A stretch of 64,000 nt of DNA, from positions 101,621-165,620 of the forward strand of contig JAEEJS010000001.1 of assembly GCA_016282015.1 (NCBI GenBank), written 5' to 3'. Position numbers and translations under genes: made by a program. Every line of letters begins with the position of its first letter. Position 1 is the stretch's first letter. Shown piece by piece: positions 55,300 through 62,457 of this stretch. The notes below the pieces were generated by a model. That model saw only the letters and a list, made by a program, of their open reading frames with translations. It had not been told where the DNA came from and made no database searches. Source of the DNA: Bacteroidales bacterium. GTDB lineage: Bacteria > Bacteroidota > Bacteroidia > Bacteroidales > F082.

Positions 55300-55303
55300 G
55301 GCG

Positions 55304-55311
55304 CAAAAATA
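55304..55311 (-). promoter_or_regulatory. Promoter -7 box of rlmD
   Basis: TATTTTTG on the minus strand ends 4 nt before the ATG at 55299, so the message is probably leaderless or has a leader of a few bases. Confidence 0.6.
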
Positions 55312-55323
55312 CGTTTTTTTTAT

Positions 55324-55354
55324 TTTGAAAAATGAAATCTTAATTGTAATTTTG
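55324..55354 (+). promoter_or_regulatory. Promoter of the M48-TerB gene
   Basis: The -33 TTTG at 55324-55327 and the -7 TAATTTTG at 55347-55354 are 19 nt apart, full consensus. The ATG is at 55373. Confidence 0.8.
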
Positions 55355-55372
55355 CCAATAAAATTTGATGAC

Positions 55373-56581
55373 ATGAAAAAAATCAACCCGACTATTGACT
55401 TGGAGAAGCAGATTGGCACACAGATTTACGAGGCTTTGCAGGGCTCCGTGGTGGAAGAGGTGTTGCGTAAGACTAAGATTTCGAACAATGACGCTTATTG
55501 GCGCAGCAGCATGGAAGGTCACAGTTTGAAGGTGCAGCCTGAGCTGTTGCCTGATTTTTATGAGCTCTGTCAGGAGGTGAAAAACAAGCTTAACTTCACT
55601 GAAAACGTTGATTTTTATATCACTGGCGATGCCACGGTGAATGCTTTCTCGCTTGCCGCCGAGGACGAGGGCGAGCCACATATAGTGAATGTGAACTCCG
55701 CTTTGTTCGACCTGATGTCGGACGATGAGTTGCGTTTTGTGGTGGGGCATGAGTTGGGGCATCTTATCAATAAAGACACGGCGTTGGCGCGTCTGATACA
55801 GTTTGTGTTCCCGTCGTACTCCAACGTGCCGGTGTCGTTGCTGTACAAGATACGTCTGCACGAGCAGCTTGCCGAGCTGGTGGCCGACCGTTATGGCTTT
55901 TTGGCGACGGGCAAGATGGATGTGTGTGTGACGGCGTTTTTCAAGATGGCGTCGGGCTTGGATCTGACGAAGATGAACGTGAGCATCGAGGCGTTGATTG
56001 CCGACAACAACCGTCGTCTTGACTATTTCTTGAAGGACAAAGGCATCAGCAGGGCGTCGCATCCTGTCAACCCGATACGTGTGCAAGCGTTGAATCTGTT
56101 TGCCAATGCGAAGTCGGAGAAGTCTTTGAAGAAGGGCATGGACGAGCTTATTTCGATATTGCTGAAGGTAGGCGACAGCGAGCTTGACGAGCACCTGGCC
56201 CGTTTTGTGGCATCGGCAGGTCTCATCGTGGCGTCGCTCGACGGTGAGATGCACGAGGACGAGTACAAGGAGATTATCGAGTCGCTCGCCGCGATGAAGA
56301 TATTTCCTCGTCAGTTTTTGGATGAGGTGGCGGAAGGCGATGTCGGCAAAACATTCAACAAGTCTGTTGAAGGCATCCTGAAAATCAACCCGGGAATGCG
56401 TGACGCCTTGTTGGATTACATGATTCAGATAGTGATGGCCGACAAGAAGATCGCTGCTGAGGAGGTGAAGTGGCTTTACGACTTCGGTGCCAGCATCGGC
56501 TTCAGTGAGATCGAAGTGGCAGAGGCTGTGGCCGGAGCCATCCAAAGGAGCTACATCCCGGCCCTGGAGGCGATTTGCTGA
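55373..56581 (+). CDS. M48-family metallopeptidase with C-terminal TerB-like domain, cytoplasmic
   Basis: The 402-aa protein has no signal peptide and no membrane helices. The peptidase part (residues ~60-260) has the zinc motif VGHELGHLINKD (HExxH) and a downstream Glu/Asp helix (EQLAELVADRYGF). HPVNPIRVQALNLF is typical of the M48 tail. Residues ~280-400 form a helical domain with paired acidic motifs, FVASAGLIVASLDGEMHEDEYKEI and QIVMADKKIAAEEVKWLYDFG. These resemble the TerB/DjlA-type fold that binds metals through Asp/Glu loops. The start is ATG 55373 because the promoter lies just before it. Substrate and partner are unknown; membrane-free M48 enzymes are uncommon. Confidence 0.82.
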   Translation: MKKINPTIDLEKQIGTQIYEALQGSVVEEVLRKTKISNNDAYWRSSMEGHSLKVQPELLPDFYELCQEVKNKLNFTENVDFYITGDATVNAFSLAAEDEGEPHIVNVNSALFDLMSDDELRFVVGHELGHLINKDTALARLIQFVFPSYSNVPVSLLYKIRLHEQLAELVADRYGFLATGKMDVCVTAFFKMASGLDLTKMNVSIEALIADNNRRLDYFLKDKGISRASHPVNPIRVQALNLFANAKSEKSLKKGMDELISILLKVGDSELDEHLARFVASAGLIVASLDGEMHEDEYKEIIESLAAMKIFPRQFLDEVAEGDVGKTFNKSVEGILKINPGMRDALLDYMIQIVMADKKIAAEEVKWLYDFGASIGFSEIEVAEAVAGAIQRSYIPALEAIC

Positions 56582-56637
56582 GGAAGACATTTCGCTATCG
56601 TAGCATAGACGTAGTGCTATTGTTAATAATTTTCAAA

Positions 56638-56868
56638 AAACTGGCTGCGCGTTCGATTACGGCAAATATCGCTGAAGCCATCTGCCTCATTGTGCTTTGC
56701 AATCGTCTCATCATGATGCTGGGAAAACATCTTGAGCTTTTACTTGAAAATTTCAGGAAAGAAGGCGGTTTCACTGAAGCTTTAACGGCGGACAGACTTA
56801 ACGGTGGGCATAATCTGTCTCTAACATTGGACGATGTGTGCGGCATGGTAGAATTTGAACAGGACTGA
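56638..56868 (+). pseudogene. Fragment A of a four-helix-bundle suffix-domain protein
   Basis: The frame reads AARSITANIAEA, then CLIVLCNRLIMMLGKHLELLLENFRKEGGFTEALTADRLNG. The first part is the conserved helix of four-helix-bundle (S23-type) proteins (AARSxxxNIAEG). The second is the C-terminal suffix segment of the longer Bacteroidales version (NCLIVLxNR...FxxxGGFxExLTxxR). The middle helices between these two blocks, and everything before the first, are missing. It is therefore an internal-deletion remnant. Confidence 0.6.
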
Positions 56869-57318
56869 TAGGTTTACGCTTAAACAACTGGTGCTAAACA
56901 GGCAACCTTTGCAGAATCGAAATCAGGCGACGAGTACTTCCTATAGCTCATTGTTGAGAATGATTAAGTCTGGTATCGTTGTGCGTAGCACCCATTATGA
57001 GGTGGACACTATTTTTATCAGACCATTGTGTCTTCGCCTCCAAAGCTTTTCAATATAGGTGTCTCGTTGTACTATCATTCTGTTCGATTTTTTTGCGTAT
57101 TTACGCAAATATTTCGACTGCAAAGATACGCAAATTTTTGACACTAAATTAAAATTATTGACAAAAATTTGCATCCGCTACCTTAACCGCACCCACGATC
57201 CATGCGGACGGCAGTATGACCAAATGACACAGGCTGCGCGTTCGGTTACGGCAAATATAGCCGAAGGCAACTGCCTCATTGTGCTTTGCAACCGTCTCAT
57301 CATGATGCTGGGAAAATA
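56641..57318. repeat. Direct repeat pair (~90 nt) within the decayed patch
   Basis: The copies at about 56641-56731 and 57230-57317 begin GGCTGCGCGTTCG and end CATGATGCTGGGAAAA, with only a handful of differences by eye. They are ~589 nt apart. Confidence 0.8.
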
Positions 57319-57319
57319 A
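57059..57319 (+). pseudogene. Fragment B of the same four-helix-bundle protein
   Basis: The recognisable part reads RYLNRTHDPCGRQYDQMTQAARSVTANIAEGNCLIVLCNRLIMMLGK then stop; it keeps more of the N-terminal helix than fragment A. About 88 nt (57231-57316) repeat 56642-56730 of fragment A almost exactly. Both copies share the same join from NIAEG/A to CLIVLCNR, so they derive from one already deleted ancestor, or from recombination between copies. Confidence 0.6.
57092..57133. promoter_or_regulatory. Operator-like palindrome with a second half-site and an orphan promoter box
   Basis: TTTGCGTA-TT-TACGCAAA (57092-57109) is a perfect 18-bp palindrome. A second half-site TACGCAAA lies at 57126-57133. 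Between them is a minus-strand -7 box TATCTTTG (57128-57121) with no gene downstream of it. It looks like the control region of a lost regulator gene. Confidence 0.5.
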
Positions 57320-57329
57320 ATAATATGAT

Positions 57330-57425
57330 ATGAAAGCTTCATCACTTTTTAAACAGTATGTGTGGATGGTGGATACCATCAGGAGGGCGAAACGCATAAC
57401 GCTGGCGGAGCTGAATGACAGATGA
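57330..57425 (+). pseudogene. N-terminal stub of a WYL-domain-type regulator
   Basis: The 31-codon frame MKASSLFKQYVWMVDTIRR then AKRITLAELNDR-stop matches the start of Bacteroidales WYL-domain transcriptional regulators (MKxxSLFKQYxWLVxTIxRAxxISLxELNxxW). It ends at a stop where the winged-helix would continue. The remaining ~270 residues of such a regulator are absent. The match is from recalled family sequence and has not been searched. Confidence 0.5.
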
Positions 57426-57494
57426 CAGGATTCCGCTGCAGCAGCTGGAAGATCTGCATGCGGAGGCGGGGTGCAGTAAACAATAAACTTTATT

Positions 57495-57525
57495 TTTGCT
57501 ATCTCAAATTAATTATCTATTTTTG
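57495..57525 (+). promoter_or_regulatory. Promoter of the NAD(P)HX repair gene
   Basis: The -33 TTTG (57495-57498) and the -7 TATTTTTG (57518-57525) are 19 nt apart. The ATG is at 57546. Confidence 0.75.
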
Positions 57526-57545
57526 CATTGATAATTTTTATCATC

Positions 57546-59039
57546 ATGAAAATCCCTGATATAAAAACCTCTCGCTCCGCTGATTCCTATACCATTGAAC
57601 ATGAGCCGATTAGTTCTGTCGACCTGATGGAACGCGCAGCTACCCAGATTTATTTCTGGCTGGTTAAGAATCTGAAGTCGAAGGAAGTCTCGATCAAGAT
57701 TTTCTGCGGAATGGGCAACAATGGGGGAGACGGCTTGGTTTTGGCGCGTCTGCTGGCCTCAAACGACATCTATGCCCAGGTTTACATTGTACATGTGATC
57801 GAAAGTTTTAGCCATGACTGCGGGCTGAATTATGAGCGTTTGAAAGAGATTCCGGAAGTTCCGATGTATGACATATTCTCTGCTGAAGACTTCCCGAAGA
57901 TTTCGGATGATGACATAGTGGTTGATGCTTTGTTCGGCTCGGGTTTGAGCCGTCCGCTGGAAGGTCTGGCGGCCGAAATGGTGAATCATATCAATGATAA
58001 TCAGGCTGTTAGAATTGCTATAGACATTGCCTCAGGATTGAACGGCGACTCAATTGGCGGACAGGGAGCAATAGTCAGAGCCGACTATACAGTTTCAATG
58101 CAATTCCCGAAGATGGCGTTTCTATATCCGGAAAATGAGCCGTTTGTGGGAAAATGGGAGGTGCTGGATATCAAGATTCATCCAGATTATATAGAGAATG
58201 TCGAGACTGTCAATTTCTACACCAATGCCGATGTAGTCAGGCCGTTGCTTCACAAACGCGGCAAGCATTCCCATAAGGGTACCTTTGGCCACGCCCTGTT
58301 GATAGCAGGCTCTACCGGAAAGACTGGTGCAGCCATGCTGGCCTCGGAGTCGTGTCTGCGCTCGGGAGTCGGGCTGCTGACCGCACATCTTCCAAAATCG
58401 GCAATGCTGCCGTTGCAGGTGTATCTGCCCGAAGCTATGATAAGTGTAGACAAATCGAATGATTGTTTCTCGCAATTGCCTGATTTACAGGGCTATGATG
58501 CAGTGGGTGTGGGCCCGGGTCTTGGCAATGCCAAAGAAACAGCCAATGCGCTGAAGCATCTCATTCAGGAGGTGAAAGTGCCTATGGTGCTGGACGCCGA
58601 CGCCTTGAATATCATATCTGAAAACAAGACCTGGCTGTCATTTTTGCCAGCAAGAACCGTCATTACCCCTCATCCGAAGGAGTTTGAGCGTCTGTTCGGC
58701 AAGACAGACAACTCTCAGCAGCGCCTTGAACTGCAGCGCGAGATGTCACAAAAGCACAATATCATTATTGTTTTGAAAGGCGCCAACACCGCCATAACTT
58801 TCCCAAGCGGAAGGTGTTTCTTCAACTCTACAGGCAACCCCGGTATGGCTACGGCTGGCAGTGGCGACGTGCTGACCGGCATTATCTTGTCGCTTATGGC
58901 TCAACACTATACGCCCGAAGAGGCTGCTGTGATTGGGGTTTACATGCATGGCAGAGCAGGGGATAAGGCAGCCGCACAGTTGGGACAGGAGGTGATGATA
59001 GCAAGTGATATTACTAAGAGTTTGGATTTCAAGTTATAA
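57546..59039 (+). CDS. nnr: Bifunctional NAD(P)HX epimerase / ADP-dependent dehydratase
   Basis: The 497-aa fusion repairs hydrated NAD(P)H. The N-terminal YjeF_N epimerase domain (residues ~1-210) has FCGMGNNGGDGLVLARLL and VVDALFGSGLSRPLEG. The C-terminal ribokinase-like YjeF_C dehydratase domain (~225-497) has HKGTFGHALLIAGSTGKTGAA, VLDADALNII, TPHPKEFERLFG and the ATP-site GNPGMATAGSGDVLTG. It is the normal bacterial fusion order. The start is ATG 57546; an in-frame TTG at 57528 lies only 2 nt after the -7 box. Confidence 0.94.
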   Translation: MKIPDIKTSRSADSYTIEHEPISSVDLMERAATQIYFWLVKNLKSKEVSIKIFCGMGNNGGDGLVLARLLASNDIYAQVYIVHVIESFSHDCGLNYERLKEIPEVPMYDIFSAEDFPKISDDDIVVDALFGSGLSRPLEGLAAEMVNHINDNQAVRIAIDIASGLNGDSIGGQGAIVRADYTVSMQFPKMAFLYPENEPFVGKWEVLDIKIHPDYIENVETVNFYTNADVVRPLLHKRGKHSHKGTFGHALLIAGSTGKTGAAMLASESCLRSGVGLLTAHLPKSAMLPLQVYLPEAMISVDKSNDCFSQLPDLQGYDAVGVGPGLGNAKETANALKHLIQEVKVPMVLDADALNIISENKTWLSFLPARTVITPHPKEFERLFGKTDNSQQRLELQREMSQKHNIIIVLKGANTAITFPSGRCFFNSTGNPGMATAGSGDVLTGIILSLMAQHYTPEEAAVIGVYMHGRAGDKAAAQLGQEVMIASDITKSLDFKL

Positions 59040-59071
59040 CAAGTGGTTTTGACAAAAATTTTAAAAAATTG

Positions 59072-59102
59072 TTGAAACTATTTGAAAAATGTTTTAAATT
59101 TG
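59072..59102 (+). promoter_or_regulatory. Promoter of the 338-aa unknown gene
   Basis: The -33 TTG (59072-59074) and the -7 TAAATTTG (59095-59102) are 20 nt apart. The ATG is at 59135. Confidence 0.75.
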
Positions 59103-59134
59103 CTAGCCGAGAGGATATAAAACTTTTGTGAAAT

Positions 59135-60151
59135 ATGAGGATACGTTTACCTATCATTGAGAGTATAGCACACGGACAGTTGAATCAGGGTCTGGTGTCG
59201 CGCAGTTTCACGGGAATAGATTACAAAAAATTGGCCAAGGCATTGGCTGTGATACCTGGAACTTTTGAGGAGATTGACAGCTTGAGCCGTAAATATCTGT
59301 CGCAATGGGTTAATTTCGACGCAGATCCCACACCTCCGGCAGTTGAGCTGGCAGGCGACGAGCCCATTACTCCATTCCAGGAAGAGCTGTTCCCAGTGGA
59401 TATCCCGACATTGATGAACATTGATGTGAAAGACGACCGCATGGCATTCTTCCTGAATGCTTGCGATATGGACCTTGCAAGGACAAAACACCGTCTTCTG
59501 AAATATTCCACAAAAGGTGTTTCGGTTGAATCATATTATCACGAAGTTGATTTGACACTTTGGAAGATTATAGGCTATTGCAACTGGTTGAATTTCATGT
59601 ACGGTGACATTTATACTGGCTATGGTTGTGAGAAACCTGCCGGTGACACTGACGATGAGAATCTGTCCTTAATCAGACTGCTGCAAAGACACATGCTGAA
59701 GGCTTATGCGGAGCTGACAGTACTGTTCTCGCCACAATCGCCTGAAGACAGCATGCATTTCGTTATGGAGAAGACCGGAGCTCTCATCCAGTTTGGATGG
59801 AGCAAGCTTAATCTGATCCGCGCCGATATCCTTAACAAAGCCCAAACATGTATCCGCTATGACAACCGCGCAGGCATGGAAACCGTATTGGCCGACTTCA
59901 AGAAGTTCAGCGATGACTCTTCGCTCGACTATCTTAACTATTGCGATGTTTTCGTGGCTTTGATCAATGCTCTGTATCTTGGCGGACATCAGGATATAAA
60001 GGATTTGGTTAATCCGGACTATTGTGAGAAAATGGTGGCTAAAGCCCTTGAGAATAAGGCAGGCTTGGACAAGGCTAAACTTGAAGCTTACGCAAACTAC
60101 AGGGTGTTCGAAAAGACCATCCCTGGAATGATTCTCAGAAAAATCAGCTAA
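59135..60151 (+). CDS. Conserved-looking cytoplasmic protein of unknown function (338 aa)
   Basis: I do not recognise a family. No signal peptide or membrane segment is seen. The first ~110 residues mix short strands and helices and include a Pro/acid stretch (PTPPAVELAGDEPITPFQEELFP). The rest is mainly helical with many aromatic residues (ESYYHEVDLTLWKIIGYCNWLNFMYGDIYTGYG) and ends in basic helices (VFEKTIPGMILRKIS). There are several Cys but no CxxC pair. It has a full-consensus promoter and codon use like its neighbours, so it is a real gene. Its stop is 3 nt from the stop of parE on the other strand. Confidence 0.75.
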   Translation: MRIRLPIIESIAHGQLNQGLVSRSFTGIDYKKLAKALAVIPGTFEEIDSLSRKYLSQWVNFDADPTPPAVELAGDEPITPFQEELFPVDIPTLMNIDVKDDRMAFFLNACDMDLARTKHRLLKYSTKGVSVESYYHEVDLTLWKIIGYCNWLNFMYGDIYTGYGCEKPAGDTDDENLSLIRLLQRHMLKAYAELTVLFSPQSPEDSMHFVMEKTGALIQFGWSKLNLIRADILNKAQTCIRYDNRAGMETVLADFKKFSDDSSLDYLNYCDVFVALINALYLGGHQDIKDLVNPDYCEKMVAKALENKAGLDKAKLEAYANYRVFEKTIPGMILRKIS

Positions 60152-60154
60152 TCG

Positions 60155-62080
60155 CTAATCCAATTTATCGATATTTGAATCGTCTTCAACCCTCAGGTTG
60201 TCGATGATGAACTTCTGACGCTGGTCGGTGTTCTTGCCCATGTAGTATTTCAGAAGCTCAGGAATCGTCATGTCGTGGCGCAGTATGATAGGCTCCAGAC
60301 GCATGTTTGGACCGATGAAATAGCTGAACTCATCCGGCGAGATTTCACCCAGACCTTTGAATCGGGTGATTTCAGGATGAGCGCCTAACGACTTGATGGC
60401 GTCGACGCGTTCCTCGTCGGAATAGCAATATCTTGTTTCTTTCTTGTTTCTAACGCGGAACAGTGGGGTCTGCAGTATGTAGAGGTGTCCGCCGCGCACC
60501 ACGTCGGGATAGAACTGCAGGAAGAAAGTGAGCATCAGCAGACGGATGTGCATGCCGTCCACATCGGCATCGGTGGCGATGACTATGTTGTTATATCTCA
60601 GATTCTCAATGCTTTCATCAATGTTTAAAGCAGCCTGTAAGAGGTTGAACTCCTCGTTTTCGTAAACGATTTTCTTGGTCAAGCCATAGCAGTTGAGCGG
60701 TTTGCCGCGCAGGCTGAACACTGCCTGTGTCTGGGCGTCGCGGCTCTTGGTGATGCTGCCCGATGCTGAGTCACCCTCGGTGATGAACAGCGTCGACTCG
60801 AGACGTTTCTCCTGGTTGGTGTTGTAATGCACACGGCAATCACGGAGCTTGCGGTTGTTGAGGCTGACCTTCTTGGCACTCTCGCGGGCCAGCTTCTTGA
60901 TGTTGGCCATGCCTTTGCGCTCTTTCTCGTTCTGAATGATCTTGCGCATCAAAGACTCGGCTACATCGCTGTTCATGTGAAGGAACTTGTCGAAATGCCG
61001 CTTGATGATATCGGTGATGTAAGCGCGTATGGTCACCTCGCTCTCCTTGTCCATGTAGTTGGACGAGAACTTTGTCTTTGTCTGGCCTTCAAACTCCGGC
61101 TCGTCGACTTTAATCGACAATGAGGCGATAAACGAGCTGCGGATGTCGGAGGTTTCGTATTCTTTATTGTAAAACTCGCGGATTGTCTTGGCTATGGCGT
61201 CACGGAACACGTTGAGATGCGTGCCGCCCAGAGGGTTGTACTGTCCGTTGGCAAACGGGAAATACTCCTCGTTGGATGTGACGTTGGAATGGGTGAAAGC
61301 GCATTCGAAGTCGCCTTCCTTGATGTGGATGATGGGGTAGGCGCAACTCTCAATCTTTCCGATTTTACGTGTCAAAAGGTCGAGCAGACCGTTTTTGGCG
61401 TGATATTTCTGGCCGTTGAGTATGAGGGTGAGCCCGCTGTTGAGGAAAGCGTAGTTCCACACCATCTCATCCACGTATTCCATAAGGAAGTGGTAGTTGC
61501 CGAACAGTTCGGCATCCGGCACGAAAGTTATCTCTGTGCCGTTTTTCTGATCGGTAGGAATTATATCGGTTTCAGACAACAGTTCGCCTTTTGAGAACTC
61601 GACTATTTTTGTCATGCCGTCACGGAAGGCCTGTGCGCGGAAGTAGGAAGATGCGGCGTTGGTGGCTTTGGCGCCCACGCCGTTCAGACCAACGGCTTTC
61701 TTGAACGCTCCGGTGTTGTATTTGCCGCCGGTGTTCATCTGGCCCATGCAGTCTTTCAGAGAGGCGAGAGGTATACCACGGCCGTAGTCACGCACACGCA
61801 CGCGACCGTCGCTGATGTCGATTTCAATCACCTTGCCGGCGCCCATGTTGAACTCGTCAATACTGTTGTCGACGATTTCCTTCAACAGGATGTAGATACC
61901 GTCGTCGTGAGCAGAGCCGTCGCCCGCCTTGCCGATGTACATGCCAAGACGTTTGCGGATGTGCTCGTTCCACGACAGATGCTGAATGGCTTCGTCAGTG
62001 TAGTCGACGGGATTAACGTTTGTGGTAAAGTCTAACTCGTTGTCTTCCAGATTGTTGTCTTCAATGAATTCTTCCGCCAT
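60155..62080 (-). CDS. parE: DNA topoisomerase IV subunit B (ParE, Bacteroidota type)
   Basis: The 641-aa type IIA topoisomerase ATPase subunit has GHKL-domain motifs EIVDNSIDEF (Mg-binding Asn region), VRDYGRGIPL and GLNGVGAKATNA. A transducer domain follows, then the Toprim domain with TLFITEGDSASGS and IVIATDADVDGMHIR. The C-terminal RFKGLGEISPDEF follows. The start (HLSWNEHIRKRLGMYIGKAGDGSAHDDGIYILLKE) is the Bacteroidota ParE form rather than GyrB. It decatenates daughter chromosomes with ParC. No parC lies downstream: the next gene is convergent, 3 nt away. Confidence 0.9.
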   Translation of the reverse strand: MAEEFIEDNNLEDNELDFTTNVNPVDYTDEAIQHLSWNEHIRKRLGMYIGKAGDGSAHDDGIYILLKEIVDNSIDEFNMGAGKVIEIDISDGRVRVRDYGRGIPLASLKDCMGQMNTGGKYNTGAFKKAVGLNGVGAKATNAASSYFRAQAFRDGMTKIVEFSKGELLSETDIIPTDQKNGTEITFVPDAELFGNYHFLMEYVDEMVWNYAFLNSGLTLILNGQKYHAKNGLLDLLTRKIGKIESCAYPIIHIKEGDFECAFTHSNVTSNEEYFPFANGQYNPLGGTHLNVFRDAIAKTIREFYNKEYETSDIRSSFIASLSIKVDEPEFEGQTKTKFSSNYMDKESEVTIRAYITDIIKRHFDKFLHMNSDVAESLMRKIIQNEKERKGMANIKKLARESAKKVSLNNRKLRDCRVHYNTNQEKRLESTLFITEGDSASGSITKSRDAQTQAVFSLRGKPLNCYGLTKKIVYENEEFNLLQAALNIDESIENLRYNNIVIATDADVDGMHIRLLMLTFFLQFYPDVVRGGHLYILQTPLFRVRNKKETRYCYSDEERVDAIKSLGAHPEITRFKGLGEISPDEFSYFIGPNMRLEPIILRHDMTIPELLKYYMGKNTDQRQKFIIDNLRVEDDSNIDKLD

Positions 62081-62099
62081 GTTTTCAAAAAACTTTTTG

Positions 62100-62107
62100 C
62101 AAATATA
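62100..62107 (-). promoter_or_regulatory. Promoter -7 box of parE
   Basis: TATATTTG on the minus strand, 19 nt before the ATG at 62080. Confidence 0.65.
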
Positions 62108-62143
62108 GTAAAAAGTTCATATAGTTTTTAAAGAGTTATAAGA

Positions 62144-62388
62144 ATTTTTGACACCTTTCTCGAAATGCTCTCAGTACCCGATGTTAAGTCGTAATTCTGA
62201 AAATAACAGTGATAAGGATTTTTGGTATCCTTCTCGAAAAACTCACAGTACCTGGTGGTAGGTCGTTTTTCTGCGAATGACACCAAAAATCATCAATAGA
62301 CGTCCCGGAAATATTATCAGTACCTTGTGGTAAGTCGCATTTCTGCGAAAGGTATCAAAAATCAACATAATAAGTCCCGACAAAAAAA
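62144..62388. repeat. Three-copy degenerate ~73-nt tandem element with internal palindromes
   Basis: Units are 62144-62217, 62218-62291 and 62292-62363, with the beginning of a fourth at 62364-62388. The shared core is CAGTACCnnGTGGTAnGTCG followed by TTTCTGCGAA. The TACC-N4-GGTA half-sites start at 62175 (imperfect), 62249 and 62321, i.e. 74 and 72 nt apart. Outer ends are complementary: GATTTTTGGTATC of unit 2 with GACACCAAAAATC of its own 3' end, and ATTTTTGACACC of unit 1 with GGTATCAAAAAT of unit 3. Confidence 0.8.
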
Positions 62389-62416
62389 CTAAAGACTAGA
62401 GACTGGAGTCTAAAGA
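62389..62416. repeat. Four 7-nt tandem units (CTAAAGA type)
   Basis: CTAAAGA, CTAGAGA, CTGGAGT, CTAAAGA run in exact 7-nt phase just upstream of the EamA promoter. Confidence 0.75.
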
Positions 62417-62424
62417 CTTTTTAC

Positions 62425-62432
62425 TACTTTTG
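62425..62432 (+). promoter_or_regulatory. Promoter -7 box of the EamA transporter gene
   Basis: TACTTTTG, 25 nt before the ATG at 62458. Confidence 0.65.
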
Positions 62433-62457
62433 CACCGTTTTTGGGGAATCTGGTTTT

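Larger units (their letters stand above)
56582..57517. other. Decayed accessory patch without an intact gene
   Basis: This ~940-nt stretch between the M48-TerB gene and the nnr promoter holds only gene fragments: two copies of a truncated four-helix-bundle gene, a WYL-regulator stub, an operator-like palindrome and an orphan minus-strand promoter box. The pieces 56869-57058 (possible 67-aa frame ending RSTHYEVDTIFIRPLCLRLQ) and 57418-57486 (frame RIPLQQLEDLHAEAGCSKQ) are not recognised. Higher A+T at 57060-57180 contrasts with the neighbouring genes. Confidence 0.7.
62081..62457. other. 377-nt divergent intergenic region rich in repeats
   Basis: It holds the parE promoter (62100-62107, minus), a triplicated ~73-nt element (62144-62363, plus a partial fourth copy to ~62388), four 7-nt units (62389-62416) and the EamA promoter (62425-62432). 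No protein-coding frame is supported. Confidence 0.8.

Noticed and set aside
55340..56590. Long open frame (416 codons) on the minus strand opposite the M48-TerB gene
   Set aside because: It is rich in His, Arg and Gln without domain pattern, and lies wholly opposite a gene with clear zinc motif and promoter.
56582..57517. Insertion sequence or integron remnant in the decayed patch
   Set aside because: No transposase or integrase fragment and no terminal inverted repeats found; only a direct repeat and gene stubs.
60155..62080. Call as gyrB
   Set aside because: The N-terminal sequence (HLSWNEHIRKRLGMYIGKAGDGSAHDDG) is the Bacteroidota ParE form; GyrB would show the LEGLEAVRKRPAMYIG form.
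62144..62388. Possible CRISPR array
   Set aside because: Units abut each other, are degenerate along their whole length and have no unique spacers; no cas genes nearby.
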